Source: Actinomycetota bacterium
Lineage (GTDB): Bacteria; Bacillota; Desulfotomaculia; Desulfotomaculales; Desulfocucumaceae
Direction: 5' to 3'
NCBI GenBank assembly: GCA_023475565.1
Contig: JAMCVT010000037.1
Span: 1-38,223, forward strand
DNA length: 38,223 bases
A program made the position numbers and the translations under genes. Of the stretch, positions 7,225-16,235 are shown in pieces. The notes under the pieces are model-generated. The model was not told where the DNA came from and ran no database searches. It saw only the letters and a list, made by a program, of their open reading frames with translations. The first letter of the stretch is position 1. Each line of letters begins with the position of its first letter.

Positions 7225-8151
7225 GTGCGAAATTTCTTTTCCAGACTTATTAAAGACCAAAAGGGCATGTCTTTCTTCATAGTCTGCGTGGGTATAACCG
7301 CCCTCTTTGGCATGACCGCTCTGGTAACTGATTTCGGACGCATTTCCCTGGCCAGGCAGCGCCTGGTAAACGCTGCGGACAGCGCGGCTATGGCAGGAGC
7401 CAGGGACTTATGCTTCATCTCCGACCCCCTTACCCGTGAGCTGGAGGCCCGGCAAAGAGCTATAGATGTGGCCAAAGCCAACGGCGCCCCGGAGGAAGGT
7501 ATAACCGTAAATATAGAAAATTACAAGGTTTCCGTGGATGCTGAGCAGGACGTCAACCTGATTATGTCCAGGCTGTTCGGGGTTACCCAGAGAAATGTCA
7601 AGGCCCACGCCGCAGCCACGGTGGAAAGCGTGAAATCCTACCTGGGCATAGCGCCCCTCAGCATTAAGGATCAGACCCTTGAGTACGGGCAGATGGTCAC
7701 CCTTAAATTCGGCTCCCCGAATAGTGATACACCCGGCAACTTCGGCGCCCTGGCCCTGAACGGAAGGGGGAGTATGAATTACGAGTACAACCTGATCAAC
7801 GGGTCTCAGGAAACTGTAACTATAGGTGATGTACTGGAGACCGAGCCGGGCAACATGAGCGGCCCCACCGAGGGAATAGACGAGAGGCTCAGCCGGTGTA
7901 CAGACGGGTGCACCTTTGACAATTTCAGGCCTGGATGTCCTAAAATACTTGTCATTCCAATGCACCTGGATGACCCGCAAGGACGGGATACTATAAAAGT
8001 GACAGGCTTTGCCGCCTTTTTCGTAGACAGGGAAGCCACCCTTTGCCAAACCGATGAAATAAAGGGCTACTTTGTGCAGATGGCCTCTACGGGCAGTACG
8101 GATTCCAACAAACCTATAGTCAGCCTTTACGATGCAAAACTTGTCGAGTAA
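7225..8151 (+). CDS. tadG: TadG-like pilus assembly protein
   Basis: This 308-residue protein starts at GTG (AGGAGGTGG about 8 nt before). Its N-terminal TadG-type domain is a single transmembrane helix (about 14-36) followed by RISLARQRLVNAADSAAMAG, the diagnostic NAADSAALAG-like motif. The rest is predicted to lie outside the membrane. Unlike Flp and TadE it has no Glu at +5 after its Gly (KGMSFFI), so it is probably not processed as a pilin. Around residues 228-244 there is a cluster of three cysteines (CTDGC and GCP), with a fourth near 274, which could form disulfides outside the cell. A von Willebrand domain, present in long TadG proteins, is absent. Confidence 0.85.
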   Translation: MRNFFSRLIKDQKGMSFFIVCVGITALFGMTALVTDFGRISLARQRLVNAADSAAMAGARDLCFISDPLTRELEARQRAIDVAKANGAPEEGITVNIENYKVSVDAEQDVNLIMSRLFGVTQRNVKAHAAATVESVKSYLGIAPLSIKDQTLEYGQMVTLKFGSPNSDTPGNFGALALNGRGSMNYEYNLINGSQETVTIGDVLETEPGNMSGPTEGIDERLSRCTDGCTFDNFRPGCPKILVIPMHLDDPQGRDTIKVTGFAAFFVDREATLCQTDEIKGYFVQMASTGSTDSNKPIVSLYDAKLVE

Positions 8152-8172
8152 AGAACGCCGGGAGATGAAACA

Positions 8173-8874
8173 ATGAGAAAAAGAATAAACCTCATACTTG
8201 TTGCCGCCCTGCTATTTGGACTGGTGGCAGCATGGGGAACTTACCAGTACCTCAGGCACATGGAAAACACCTATAAAGCATCGGGGCAGTTCATACCCGT
8301 GGCGGTGGCCAAGGTCAACATCCCCGCCAGGCAGGTGATCAGCCAGCAGATGGTGGAATTCACCCAAATGCCCTCCAATTACGCAAACCCGGCCTCCCTC
8401 GGAAAGCCCGAAGAAGTAGTGGGCAAAGTAGCCAGGAGCGATATATACACCGGGGAGCAGGTTTTGAAGAATAACATCGCCAGCCCCAACGATCCGGCCG
8501 AGGGACTGGCCATGACGGTGGAGCCCGGCCGGAGAGCCATGACCGTGGCCATAAACGATATTACAGGGGTGGCCGGACTTTTAAGGCCCGGTGACCAGGT
8601 GGATGTTTTAGGCACTCTCCCCGTGGGGAACCAGACCATAACGTCACTAATCGTGCAGAATATAAGAATACTGGCGGTAAATAAAAGCACTTCGGCATCT
8701 TCCGACAACAAGCCGGGTCAGACCGGAACACTGACCCTCTCCCTGAGCCCCGGGGAGGCCCAGCAGTTAACTCTGGCCGCTGAAAAAGGCAGTATCCGGG
8801 TTCTCCTGCGGACTCCCGCCGACAAGGATTGGGTAAGTGTGCCGTCCACAAATGTCAACCATCTGGTCAGGTAA
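8173..8874 (+). CDS. cpaB: CpaB/RcpC-type pilus assembly protein (SAF domain)
   Basis: This 233-residue protein has one N-terminal membrane anchor (about 5-24) and an SAF domain (about 40-105; VAVAKVNIPARQVISQQMV and EEVVGKVARSDIYTGEQV). An RcpC/CpaB domain (about 115-225) follows, with LLRPGDQVDVLGT and LSLSPGEAQQL. In Gram-negatives CpaB links to the secretin. Here no secretin gene is present, so it probably works in the wall or on the outer membrane face. A CATATG-independent ATG start follows GGGAGATG. It is co-transcribed between tadG and cpaE. Confidence 0.9.
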   Translation: MRKRINLILVAALLFGLVAAWGTYQYLRHMENTYKASGQFIPVAVAKVNIPARQVISQQMVEFTQMPSNYANPASLGKPEEVVGKVARSDIYTGEQVLKNNIASPNDPAEGLAMTVEPGRRAMTVAINDITGVAGLLRPGDQVDVLGTLPVGNQTITSLIVQNIRILAVNKSTSASSDNKPGQTGTLTLSLSPGEAQQLTLAAEKGSIRVLLRTPADKDWVSVPSTNVNHLVR

Positions 8875-8899
8875 TCCAGTTAATCAGGAGGTGAAATTA

Positions 8900-10126
8900 A
8901 TGAGCACTATAACAGTTCTTATTGCCGATGACATTCCGGCAACCAGGGAAGACATAAAAAGGCTTTTATACTTCGAGGAGGACATAAAAATAATCGGTGA
9001 GGCCGGAGACGGCGATGAGGCGGTAAAACTATCCGACACCCTCAAGCCGGACGTAATACTGATGGATGTAAACATGCCCAAAGTGGACGGAATAAAAGCC
9101 TCCGAGATGATTACAGTGCGTAACCAGGAGTCCTCCATCATAATAATATCCATCCAGGGTGAGCAGGAGTACCTCCGCAAGGCCATGGCCGCCGGGGCCA
9201 GGGATTATCTGGTAAAGCCCTTCAGCAGCAGTGAACTGGCAGAAACCATCAGGAAGGCCAGCGACTACTCCCGCAAGCGGCGCCTCCGGCTGGTGGAAGG
9301 AGGCGGCCCCGCACCAATGGCGCCCCCCCGGGAGCCCGGCAAGATAATAACACTTTTCTCCAGCAAGGGTGGGGTTGGAAAAACCACAGCCGCCTGCAAC
9401 CTGGCCATAAGCCTGGTGCAAAAGGCCAGAAAAAAGGTGGCCCTGGTGGACATGGACCTCCAGGGGGGAGATATTTCAGTATTTCTTAACATTTCCGCCA
9501 AAGGAGGGCTGGCCGAGGTGGCCCTGGAGTCGGACTTCTCAGACCCTTCCCTGCTGGAGACCTACTTCTGCCCGCACATGTCCGGTATAAGGGTGCTGCC
9601 CGCCCCGGGATCGCCCGAGCAGGCCGAGCTGGTCACGGCCTCCCACGCCGAGGGCATACTGAAGGCCCTTAGGGATTCTTATGACTATATAGTGGTTGAC
9701 ACTGCGGCGGCTATAAATGATATCACTCTGGTCTGCCTGGAAATGTCTGACCAGATACTGGTGCTGCTCAACCAGGAACTCCCCTCCCTGCGGCACGCCA
9801 AGGTCAATATGGAAATATTGGAAAAGCTGGGCCTTACCTATAAAAGCCAGCTCATTCTGAACAGGTACCGTAATGACGGTCTCAAGCTGAAAGACCTGGA
9901 GAAAAATATAAACTCCACCATAAGCGTAACCCTGCCGGATGACGAGGAAACGGTGTCCGGGTCTATAAATAAGGGGCAGCCCTTTGTGATGACAAAGCCT
10001 TCCGCCGATATAACCACGCAGCTGGGGAACCTGGCCGCCACCCTGGCGCCAATCCAGGCCCAGGCCCGGGACGGAGTAGAGAACGCTCCCCGCAAATCAA
10101 TAATAGGGAAAATATTCAGCTTTTAA
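8900..10126 (+). CDS. cpaE: CpaE/TadZ-type pilus localisation ATPase with receiver domain
   Basis: This 408-residue two-domain protein has a REC domain (about 1-122) and a MinD/ParA-like ATPase (about 147-385). The ATPase has a deviant Walker A SSKGGVGKTT (Lys at 156, catalytic Lys161) and a DMDLQGGDIS switch. The REC domain keeps every residue needed for phosphotransfer: Asp10/Asp11, Asp56 (LMDVNMPKVDG), Ser84 and Lys106 (VKPF). Many TadZ/CpaE proteins have a degenerate REC domain, so this one may respond to a kinase. AGGAGGTGAAATTA precedes the ATG at 8900; an upstream in-frame extension overlapping cpaB is not needed. The protein should position the pilus machine at the membrane. Confidence 0.92.
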   Translation: MSTITVLIADDIPATREDIKRLLYFEEDIKIIGEAGDGDEAVKLSDTLKPDVILMDVNMPKVDGIKASEMITVRNQESSIIIISIQGEQEYLRKAMAAGARDYLVKPFSSSELAETIRKASDYSRKRRLRLVEGGGPAPMAPPREPGKIITLFSSKGGVGKTTAACNLAISLVQKARKKVALVDMDLQGGDISVFLNISAKGGLAEVALESDFSDPSLLETYFCPHMSGIRVLPAPGSPEQAELVTASHAEGILKALRDSYDYIVVDTAAAINDITLVCLEMSDQILVLLNQELPSLRHAKVNMEILEKLGLTYKSQLILNRYRNDGLKLKDLEKNINSTISVTLPDDEETVSGSINKGQPFVMTKPSADITTQLGNLAATLAPIQAQARDGVENAPRKSIIGKIFSF

Positions 10127-10144
10127 GCCTGGAGGTAACGGCCC

Positions 10145-11518
<1,374 letters not shown>

Positions 11519-11565
11519 CCGGAAGCCGGAGGAGCCCGGCAAATCAAAACCAGAGGTGTGTGTTT

Positions 11566-12546
11566 ATGGCATCGGAAATATTGTACCTGCTGGTCCTTAT
11601 CTTTGGGTCCTGCTGCCTTTTTATCATCGGGCTGCACCATGCAGTCACCGGCTACAAGACCTACGATTTTAAGAAGCGCCTGAAGGATTTGAACAGGGAA
11701 AACGATCCCGGAGAAGCCCGGGAGGAGAAGTCACTTTCTCCCTCACAGCGGCTTTTATCCAACGTTTCACGGTCAGCCCTCAAAATAGGGCTCTTTAAAA
11801 GGCTGGCCAGAATGGTGGACAAAAACCTGGCCGGGGCCGACATACCTCTCAAAAGCGAGGAATATATAATTCTGGCTGCCGGACTGTCGGTGCTGGCGGG
11901 ACTTATGGCCTTTCTCCTTCTTTTGAACTTTATCCACGGGATACTGGCCGGGCTTATGGTAACAGTAATTTCAATCCTGTGGCTAAGGGTGGCCAAGGCC
12001 AGGCGCCTCAGCAAATTCAACTCCCAGATAGGAGATGCGCTGGTAATCATGTCCAACGCGCTGAGGTCAGGCTTCAGCTTCCTGCAGGCCATGGACATGG
12101 TTAGAAAGGAACTGCCCAATCCCCTGTCCAAGGAGTTTGGCCGCACCTTCCAGGAGATGAACCTGGGGACTGCCACCGAGGAGGCCCTGGGGAACCTCAA
12201 CACCCGGGTTAACAGCGACGACCTGGATTTGGTGATTACCGCCGTCCTGATTCAAAGGCAGGTGGGCGGTAACCTGGCCGAAATACTGGACAACATAGCC
12301 TCAACCATCCGGGAAAGGATTCGCATAAAGGGGGAAATAAAAACACTGACCGCCCAGGGAAAAATGTCAGGATTTGTTATAGGCCTCCTCCCGGTGGTCC
12401 TGGCCGTGGTTATGTCTTTTATATCTCCCGATTATATGAGTGTTCTTTTTACCACCCCCTTCGGCCTGGCCATGCTGGCCGGGGCCGTTATACTGGAAAT
12501 AATCGGTATTTTACTGATCAGAAAGATTATAGATATTAAGATTTAA
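11566..12546 (+). CDS. tadB: TadB-like pilus assembly membrane protein
   Basis: This type II secretion F-domain platform protein has about 326 residues. Hydrophobic segments lie near residues 5-25, 103-145 (a pair), 270-290 and 300-320. The cytoplasmic F domain includes LVIMSNALRSGFSFLQAMD and VITAVLIQRQVGGNLAEIL, both characteristic. A GTG at 11560 is in frame, but AGAGGTG is better spaced for the ATG at 11566. It pairs with TadC to form the inner-membrane platform turned by CpaF. Confidence 0.92.
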   Translation: MASEILYLLVLIFGSCCLFIIGLHHAVTGYKTYDFKKRLKDLNRENDPGEAREEKSLSPSQRLLSNVSRSALKIGLFKRLARMVDKNLAGADIPLKSEEYIILAAGLSVLAGLMAFLLLLNFIHGILAGLMVTVISILWLRVAKARRLSKFNSQIGDALVIMSNALRSGFSFLQAMDMVRKELPNPLSKEFGRTFQEMNLGTATEEALGNLNTRVNSDDLDLVITAVLIQRQVGGNLAEILDNIASTIRERIRIKGEIKTLTAQGKMSGFVIGLLPVVLAVVMSFISPDYMSVLFTTPFGLAMLAGAVILEIIGILLIRKIIDIKI

Positions 12547-12562
12547 TGCGGAGGTGCTGTTG

Positions 12563-13480
12563 ATGCAGCTAATATTGGGATCGATTTTCATGGGGTCGCT
12601 TCTCCTTTTCCTTTATTTATACCACTTGCTGTTCGGTCATAAGCTTGAGATCTCCAAAAGAGCTGTGGAGGTCATGGGGCGAAAAAACCACAGCATCAGG
12701 GAAAAGGAGCTTAGCGAGTCCATTGGCAAAAGGGTTTTCAGGCCCGTGCTGAACAGGCTTGTAAAACTGAGCTCCCACCTGCTGCCTTCTGAAAAAGAGA
12801 CCCTTCTAAATAAGAAGATTACAGCCGCCGGAAGGCCGGGAGGGTACGGCCCAAGGGAGTTTATGGCCATTAAGCTCATATTCGCGGTATCGGGGCCGGG
12901 ACTGTTAATACTGGCCGATTCCTTTTTTGAAGTCGATTTCAATCAGTATTTCCTCCTGGTGGCGGCGTTTGCCCTGGGAGGCTGGAAGATACCGGACCTT
13001 TTCCTCCTGCAGAAGATAAGAGAAAGAAAAAGTGAGATTGAAAAGAACCTTCCCGATGTACTGGACCTCATAACGGTCAGCGTGGAGGCCGGAACCGGCT
13101 TTGACGGGGCGCTTTTAAAGGTTGTGGAAAAAGGAAAGGGCGCGCTGTCGGACGAGTTTTATATTGTCCTTCAGGAATGCAAAATGGGTAAAAACCGTAA
13201 GGATGCCTTGAGGGACATGGCCGACCGGGTGGAAGTCGATGACCTTTCCTCCTTTGTGGGATCAATTATAATGGCCGAGCAGTTGGGCATAGGAGTTGGC
13301 AACGTAATGCGCCTCCAGTCCGACCAGATGAGGCGCAAAAGGAGACAGAGGGCTGAGGAAACAGCCATGAAGGCCCCGGTAAAAATGCTGGTGCCGATGG
13401 TAACCTGCATCTTCCCCAGCATATTCGTGGTTCTGCTGGGCCCGGCCGCCATAAGCATCTACAATACATTTGCAGCGTGA
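12563..13480 (+). CDS. tadC: TadC-like pilus assembly membrane protein
   Basis: This second F-domain platform protein has about 305 residues. It has an N-terminal membrane helix, a hydrophobic pair near 110-145, LPDVLDLITVSVEAGTGFD (the F-domain motif), and a C-terminal membrane helix pair. GGAGGTG lies 6 nt before the ATG at 12563; an in-frame GTG at 12554 overlaps that ribosome site and is rejected. With tadB it completes the Gram-positive tad core (flp, tadV, tadE, tadG, cpaB, cpaE, cpaF, tadB, tadC). Confidence 0.92.
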   Translation: MQLILGSIFMGSLLLFLYLYHLLFGHKLEISKRAVEVMGRKNHSIREKELSESIGKRVFRPVLNRLVKLSSHLLPSEKETLLNKKITAAGRPGGYGPREFMAIKLIFAVSGPGLLILADSFFEVDFNQYFLLVAAFALGGWKIPDLFLLQKIRERKSEIEKNLPDVLDLITVSVEAGTGFDGALLKVVEKGKGALSDEFYIVLQECKMGKNRKDALRDMADRVEVDDLSSFVGSIIMAEQLGIGVGNVMRLQSDQMRRKRRQRAEETAMKAPVKMLVPMVTCIFPSIFVVLLGPAAISIYNTFAA

Positions 13481-13484
13481 GGTG

Positions 13485-13835
13485 ATGACTGTGCAGGTAT
13501 ACAACACCACCCGCGGTACAAGCCTGGCGCAGAGCGTCATCCTGGCAGACAGCTTTTTCACGCGGCTGAAGGGCCTGCTGGGCAGAAAAAATCTTCCCCG
13601 GGGGCGGTGCATGCTGATTAAGCCCTGCAGCTCGGTGCACACAATGTTCATGGCCTTCCCCATCGACATTTTATTCCTGGACGATAAAGGCAGGGTGGTG
13701 GCCATGTATGACAGCCTGCCTCCCTTCAGGCTTTCCAGGATTGTACATCAATCCCGGATGGTGATTGAGTTGCCCCCGGGAACTCTGGCCCTGACAAATA
13801 CGGCCGCCGGGGACATTATAAAGTTTTGCCAATGA
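13485..13835 (+). CDS. DUF192 family protein
   Basis: This 116-residue protein shows the DUF192 pattern: FFTRLKGLLGRKNLPRG, then a Cys in IKPCSSVHTMFM, then PIDILFLDDKGRVV, and a C-terminal ELPPGTLALTNTAAGD. No signal peptide is seen, although many family members are exported. The biochemical role of DUF192 is not established. The ATG at 13485 is 4 bp after the tadC stop, with GAGGTG in between; a GTG at 13491 is better spaced from that site and may be the true start. It appears to be part of the tad operon. Confidence 0.85.
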   Translation: MTVQVYNTTRGTSLAQSVILADSFFTRLKGLLGRKNLPRGRCMLIKPCSSVHTMFMAFPIDILFLDDKGRVVAMYDSLPPFRLSRIVHQSRMVIELPPGTLALTNTAAGDIIKFCQ

Positions 13836-13868
13836 ATTACCAAATATTGAGAACAGCGAGGTGTTTTT

Positions 13869-14822
13869 ATGGCCAACAGGCTGGGCGCAAGGTCGATTAC
13901 TTTTAAGATGAGTCTCTACATGTCCCTGCTGATTGTCTTTCTAATGGCTGCTGTGGGCTGCGGCAATTATTACAACTCCAGGGAAACTCTGAGAATACAG
14001 GTTTTGGAAAAAGGCTGGGGCATAGTGCGGTCCGGATCGGCCTTCGCGGCAGAGCACCTGCAGACCGGAAACCCCAATCTACTGCAGGAACACCTGGAAA
14101 ACATCCGCGCCAACGATGATGTAAGCTTTGCGGCTATAATAAGCGCCTCCGGGAAAATTGTGGCCCACACCGACAAAAAACAGATCGGAAATAATATAAA
14201 CTTCGCTGAAGGGACCCCCACCGTCCGGTCGGCAGACGGGTACACCGATTTTCTCTCCCCCATTATCACCAATGGAGGCAGCACCATCGGCTTTTTCCGG
14301 CTGGGGCTGGACAACTCCAGGTACCAGCTGCTGCTGCAGGACATAATAATTAAAATGGTGCTCCTCTCCTTTGCGGCCGTAGTGGCCGGCATAATGCTGG
14401 CCAGGGTGATGGCGGGCCGTATTCTCAAAAAGCCCATCGGGGACCTTATGTCTGCCACCGAGCATATTGCCGCCGGTGATTTCGCCCACCACGTGCCTGT
14501 CCGCCACATGGATGAGCTGGGCAGCCTGGCCATCGCCTTCAACTCCATGACCGGCCACCTGGCCAACCTCTTCATGTCGGTGAGAACCAGCGCCAGTGAG
14601 CTGACCAGGTCAAGCCAGTTGATTCTAAGCCGCTCAGAGGACTTTAAGCGGGCGGTAGAGGAGGCCTGCCGGAAGGAAGACGGAAAAGAGGAGAGCCCTG
14701 CCGGGCCTGACGCCGAAAACAAAAAACAAATGGAGGCCCTGGAGGAAATCACCTTTTCCGCCCGGAAAATGGCCAGGCTGGTGGACAGGCTCAACAGCCT
14801 CTCCCTTCAGTTCAAGCTTTAA
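13869..14822 (+). CDS. membrane sensor with Cache-like and HAMP domains, no output domain
   Basis: In this 317-residue protein, TM1 (about 14-34) is followed by an external region (35-156) containing VSFAAIISASGKIVAHTD, a Cache-like strand pattern. TM2 (about 157-181) leads into a HAMP domain (about 182-235; PIGDLMSATEHIAAGDF and DELGSLAIAFNSM). After HAMP there are only about 80 residues of coiled coil, interrupted by a charged linker (EEACRKEDGKEESPAG), ending in LVDRLNSLSLQFKL. There is no kinase, cyclase or methyl-accepting hairpin tip. It resembles the outer half of a chemoreceptor. As the last gene of the tad operon it may sense a surface cue for the pilus; that is inference. Confidence 0.82.
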   Translation: MANRLGARSITFKMSLYMSLLIVFLMAAVGCGNYYNSRETLRIQVLEKGWGIVRSGSAFAAEHLQTGNPNLLQEHLENIRANDDVSFAAIISASGKIVAHTDKKQIGNNINFAEGTPTVRSADGYTDFLSPIITNGGSTIGFFRLGLDNSRYQLLLQDIIIKMVLLSFAAVVAGIMLARVMAGRILKKPIGDLMSATEHIAAGDFAHHVPVRHMDELGSLAIAFNSMTGHLANLFMSVRTSASELTRSSQLILSRSEDFKRAVEEACRKEDGKEESPAGPDAENKKQMEALEEITFSARKMARLVDRLNSLSLQFKL

Positions 14823-14827
14823 TGCCG

Positions 14828-15030
14828 TTTAAAGGAAAGGGGACACACCGAACAAGGAATGGGGACACACCTGCTGAAGTCTAGATAATTCTTTTAAGAC
14901 AGGAATGTCCCCGATCGGTACTGGCTTTGGGGTCAGAGGAATGTCCCCGATCGGTACTGGCTTTGAGGGTCGGAGGGATGTCCCCGATTGGAAATGCCTC
15001 TGGGGGTCAGAGGAATGTCCCCGATGCATA
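14828..15030 (+). repeat. GGGGACA-type repeat, copy 2, with a 36-37-bp tandem array
   Basis: This is the longest copy of the family. It begins with AAAGGAAAGGGGACACACC, then a second GGGGACACACC head and the CTGCTGAAG block. Four TGTCCCC units follow, starting at 14906, 14942, 14979 and 15016 (periods 36, 37, 37). Each unit carries GGAATGTCCCCGAT, then a similar filler ending in GGGTCAGA or GGGTCGGA. It starts 5 bp after the HAMP-sensor stop codon. Confidence 0.88.
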
Positions 15031-15070
15031 GACGGCGGAATTCAGAATGTGTATGTATTGCTATAACGGG

Positions 15071-15100
15071 AAAAAGGCCGTGAGCTAAAATTCACGGCCT
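15071..15100 (-). terminator. rho-independent terminator of the toxin-antitoxin locus
   Basis: A perfect 9-bp stem (AGGCCGTGA at 15075-15083, TCACGGCCT at 15092-15100) with an 8-nt loop is followed on the minus strand by TTTTT. It lies 55 bp past the end of the toxin reading frame. Confidence 0.85.
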
Positions 15101-15154
15101 CCCCTTTTCTGCCTGTTCTAAAATATCTTTCCTTTCTCTTAAGCAGCCTGCTCC

Positions 15155-15436
15155 CTATTCAAAATTTCGTTTGCCGTGCGTTACCTGGGTAATATAGATG
15201 GCTTCCTGCCGTATCTGGTACATGATTCTATATGAGCCGTAGATAATCTCACGTGTGTTTTCCTCGCCGATTTCCGGCACAATCCGTCCACTCTATGGAA
15301 ATTGGGACAGCCTCTCTGTGGCCATAATTATATCGGCGGTAAATTTCTCGGAATAGTAAACTGAATCCCTGGCAATATAGTCCTTAATTGACTGTAAATC
15401 CTGAAAGGCCGGTTTTGTCCAAAGCACCTTTGTCAC
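15155..15436 (-). pseudogene. ParE/RelE-family toxin interrupted by an in-frame amber codon
   Basis: Reading the minus strand from a GTG at 15436 gives a 93-residue ParE-like frame: VTKVLWTKPAFQDLQSIKDY, then ATERLSQFP, then a TAG at 15293-15295, then SGRIVPEIGEENTREIIYG, YRIMYQIR and THGKRNFE. The family motif at this point is FPxSGRxVPE, so the TAG most likely replaced a Glu or Gln codon by one substitution. The frame is otherwise intact on both sides and the GTG overlaps the antitoxin stop (GTGA). ParE/RelE toxins poison gyrase or cleave mRNA on ribosomes. This one should yield only an inactive 47-residue fragment unless TAG is read through. Confidence 0.88.
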
Positions 15437-15609
15437 TGCTGCCTGAGAAGTAAGCCTTTCACTTCATCCACCGTGAGAATATCTCCGTTTTCAATAGCGG
15501 CCATGGCTTTTTTATGTTTCTGTAAAACGTACAGCTCATACATAATATCTTCCAGCGTGGCGGTTTCCGGCAAACTGTTGATAAGGCTGATAACCTCTTG
15601 TTTTACCAT
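15433..15609 (-). CDS. small antitoxin of a ParE/RelE-type toxin-antitoxin pair
   Basis: This 58-residue protein starts MVKQEVISLINSLPETATLE and continues with IMYELYVLQKHKKAM, ending LTVDEVKGLLLRQQ. The short helical N-terminus and the ENGDILTVDEVK tail, which fits a toxin-wrapping segment, resemble the small antitoxins that precede ParE toxins in many Firmicutes. GAGGTGATG lies 8 nt before the ATG. The stop overlaps the toxin start by four bases (GTGA). The frame is intact although the toxin is interrupted. Confidence 0.82.
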   Translation of the reverse strand: MVKQEVISLINSLPETATLEDIMYELYVLQKHKKAMAAIENGDILTVDEVKGLLLRQQ

Positions 15610-15629
15610 CGATTCATCACCTCAAGAAC

Positions 15630-15646
15630 ATTGTACCACATATGTG
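15630..15646 (-). promoter_or_regulatory. toxin-antitoxin promoter with overlapping palindromic operator
   Basis: On the minus strand an extended -10 box (TGGTACAAT; TACAAT at 15630-15635) lies 20 bp before the antitoxin ATG. A perfect 10-bp palindrome CACATATGTG (15637-15646) abuts it, where an autorepressing antitoxin would bind. No good -35 box is seen, as is common with extended -10 promoters. Confidence 0.55.
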
Positions 15647-15700
15647 TCTTTCATAGACCCCAAAGCTGACAATGCACAGAATTTCAGTATAAGCGTCTTT

Positions 15701-16084
15701 TCAGTATCTTCTTTTGTATAAGGTCACCGGGGGCTCCCCCATCCACTCGCCCAAATTTCTCCAAAAACCCACGTAGCGTTCCGGATACCTGTATTTCAAG
15801 TGATAGGGATATATGAGCAAAAGGCCGCTGAATATCAAATACACCAGCATCAGGATAAAGTAATAAGCGGGCTTATGTATATAATTCGATGTTATTAAAA
15901 AAAAGGTCCCACCGCAACAAATAATCAGCAGCCATACCGATCCATACCTGTCCCTGGTATAGCTGCCTACGGACTTCCAGACACCCCTGTAGCTGGAGGG
16001 GCGTTTATCCCGCAGGTAAAATGGATATAACAGAATAAAGGCTGCCATCAGATTTAACAAAACAATTACTATCCACAAAGTCAC
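15701..16084 (-). CDS. small integral membrane protein with an internal duplication
   Basis: I do not recognise a family. The protein of about 127 residues has four hydrophobic segments in two pairs. After each pair comes a related cytoplasmic-looking block. The first is YPFYLRDKRPSSYRGVWKSV and the second is YPYHLKYRYPERYVGFWRNL. They share Y-P-[FY]-x-L, a basic stretch, YxGxW and a Gly-aromatic ending, so the gene looks like a duplicated half. The open frame reaches a TTG at 16108, but AGGTGG just before the GTG codons at 16087 and 16084 points to one of those as the start. It stands alone. Confidence 0.7.
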   Translation of the reverse strand: MTLWIVIVLLNLMAAFILLYPFYLRDKRPSSYRGVWKSVGSYTRDRYGSVWLLIICCGGTFFLITSNYIHKPAYYFILMLVYLIFSGLLLIYPYHLKYRYPERYVGFWRNLGEWMGEPPVTLYKRRY

Positions 16085-16235
16085 CACGACACCACCTATT
16101 TTATGCAATTAAGCTACCATATTAATTTATATTATTTTAACAGCCCAATTTCAACCACTTTTGTCTATAAACCACTGTCAGGTGTCTATCTTTTGGCCTA
16201 CACTGACTGAAAAGTGCGTCATGTGGTGAGACATA

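Noticed and set aside
14901-15030. Possible short CRISPR array (36-37-bp period)
   Set aside because: The would-be spacers are also repeated (GGGTCAGA-type filler), cores are imperfect, and there are no cas genes. It is a tandem satellite.
15473-15721. Plus-strand 82-residue frame over the antitoxin region
   Set aside because: It is antisense to the intact antitoxin, which has a proper ribosome site and family features.
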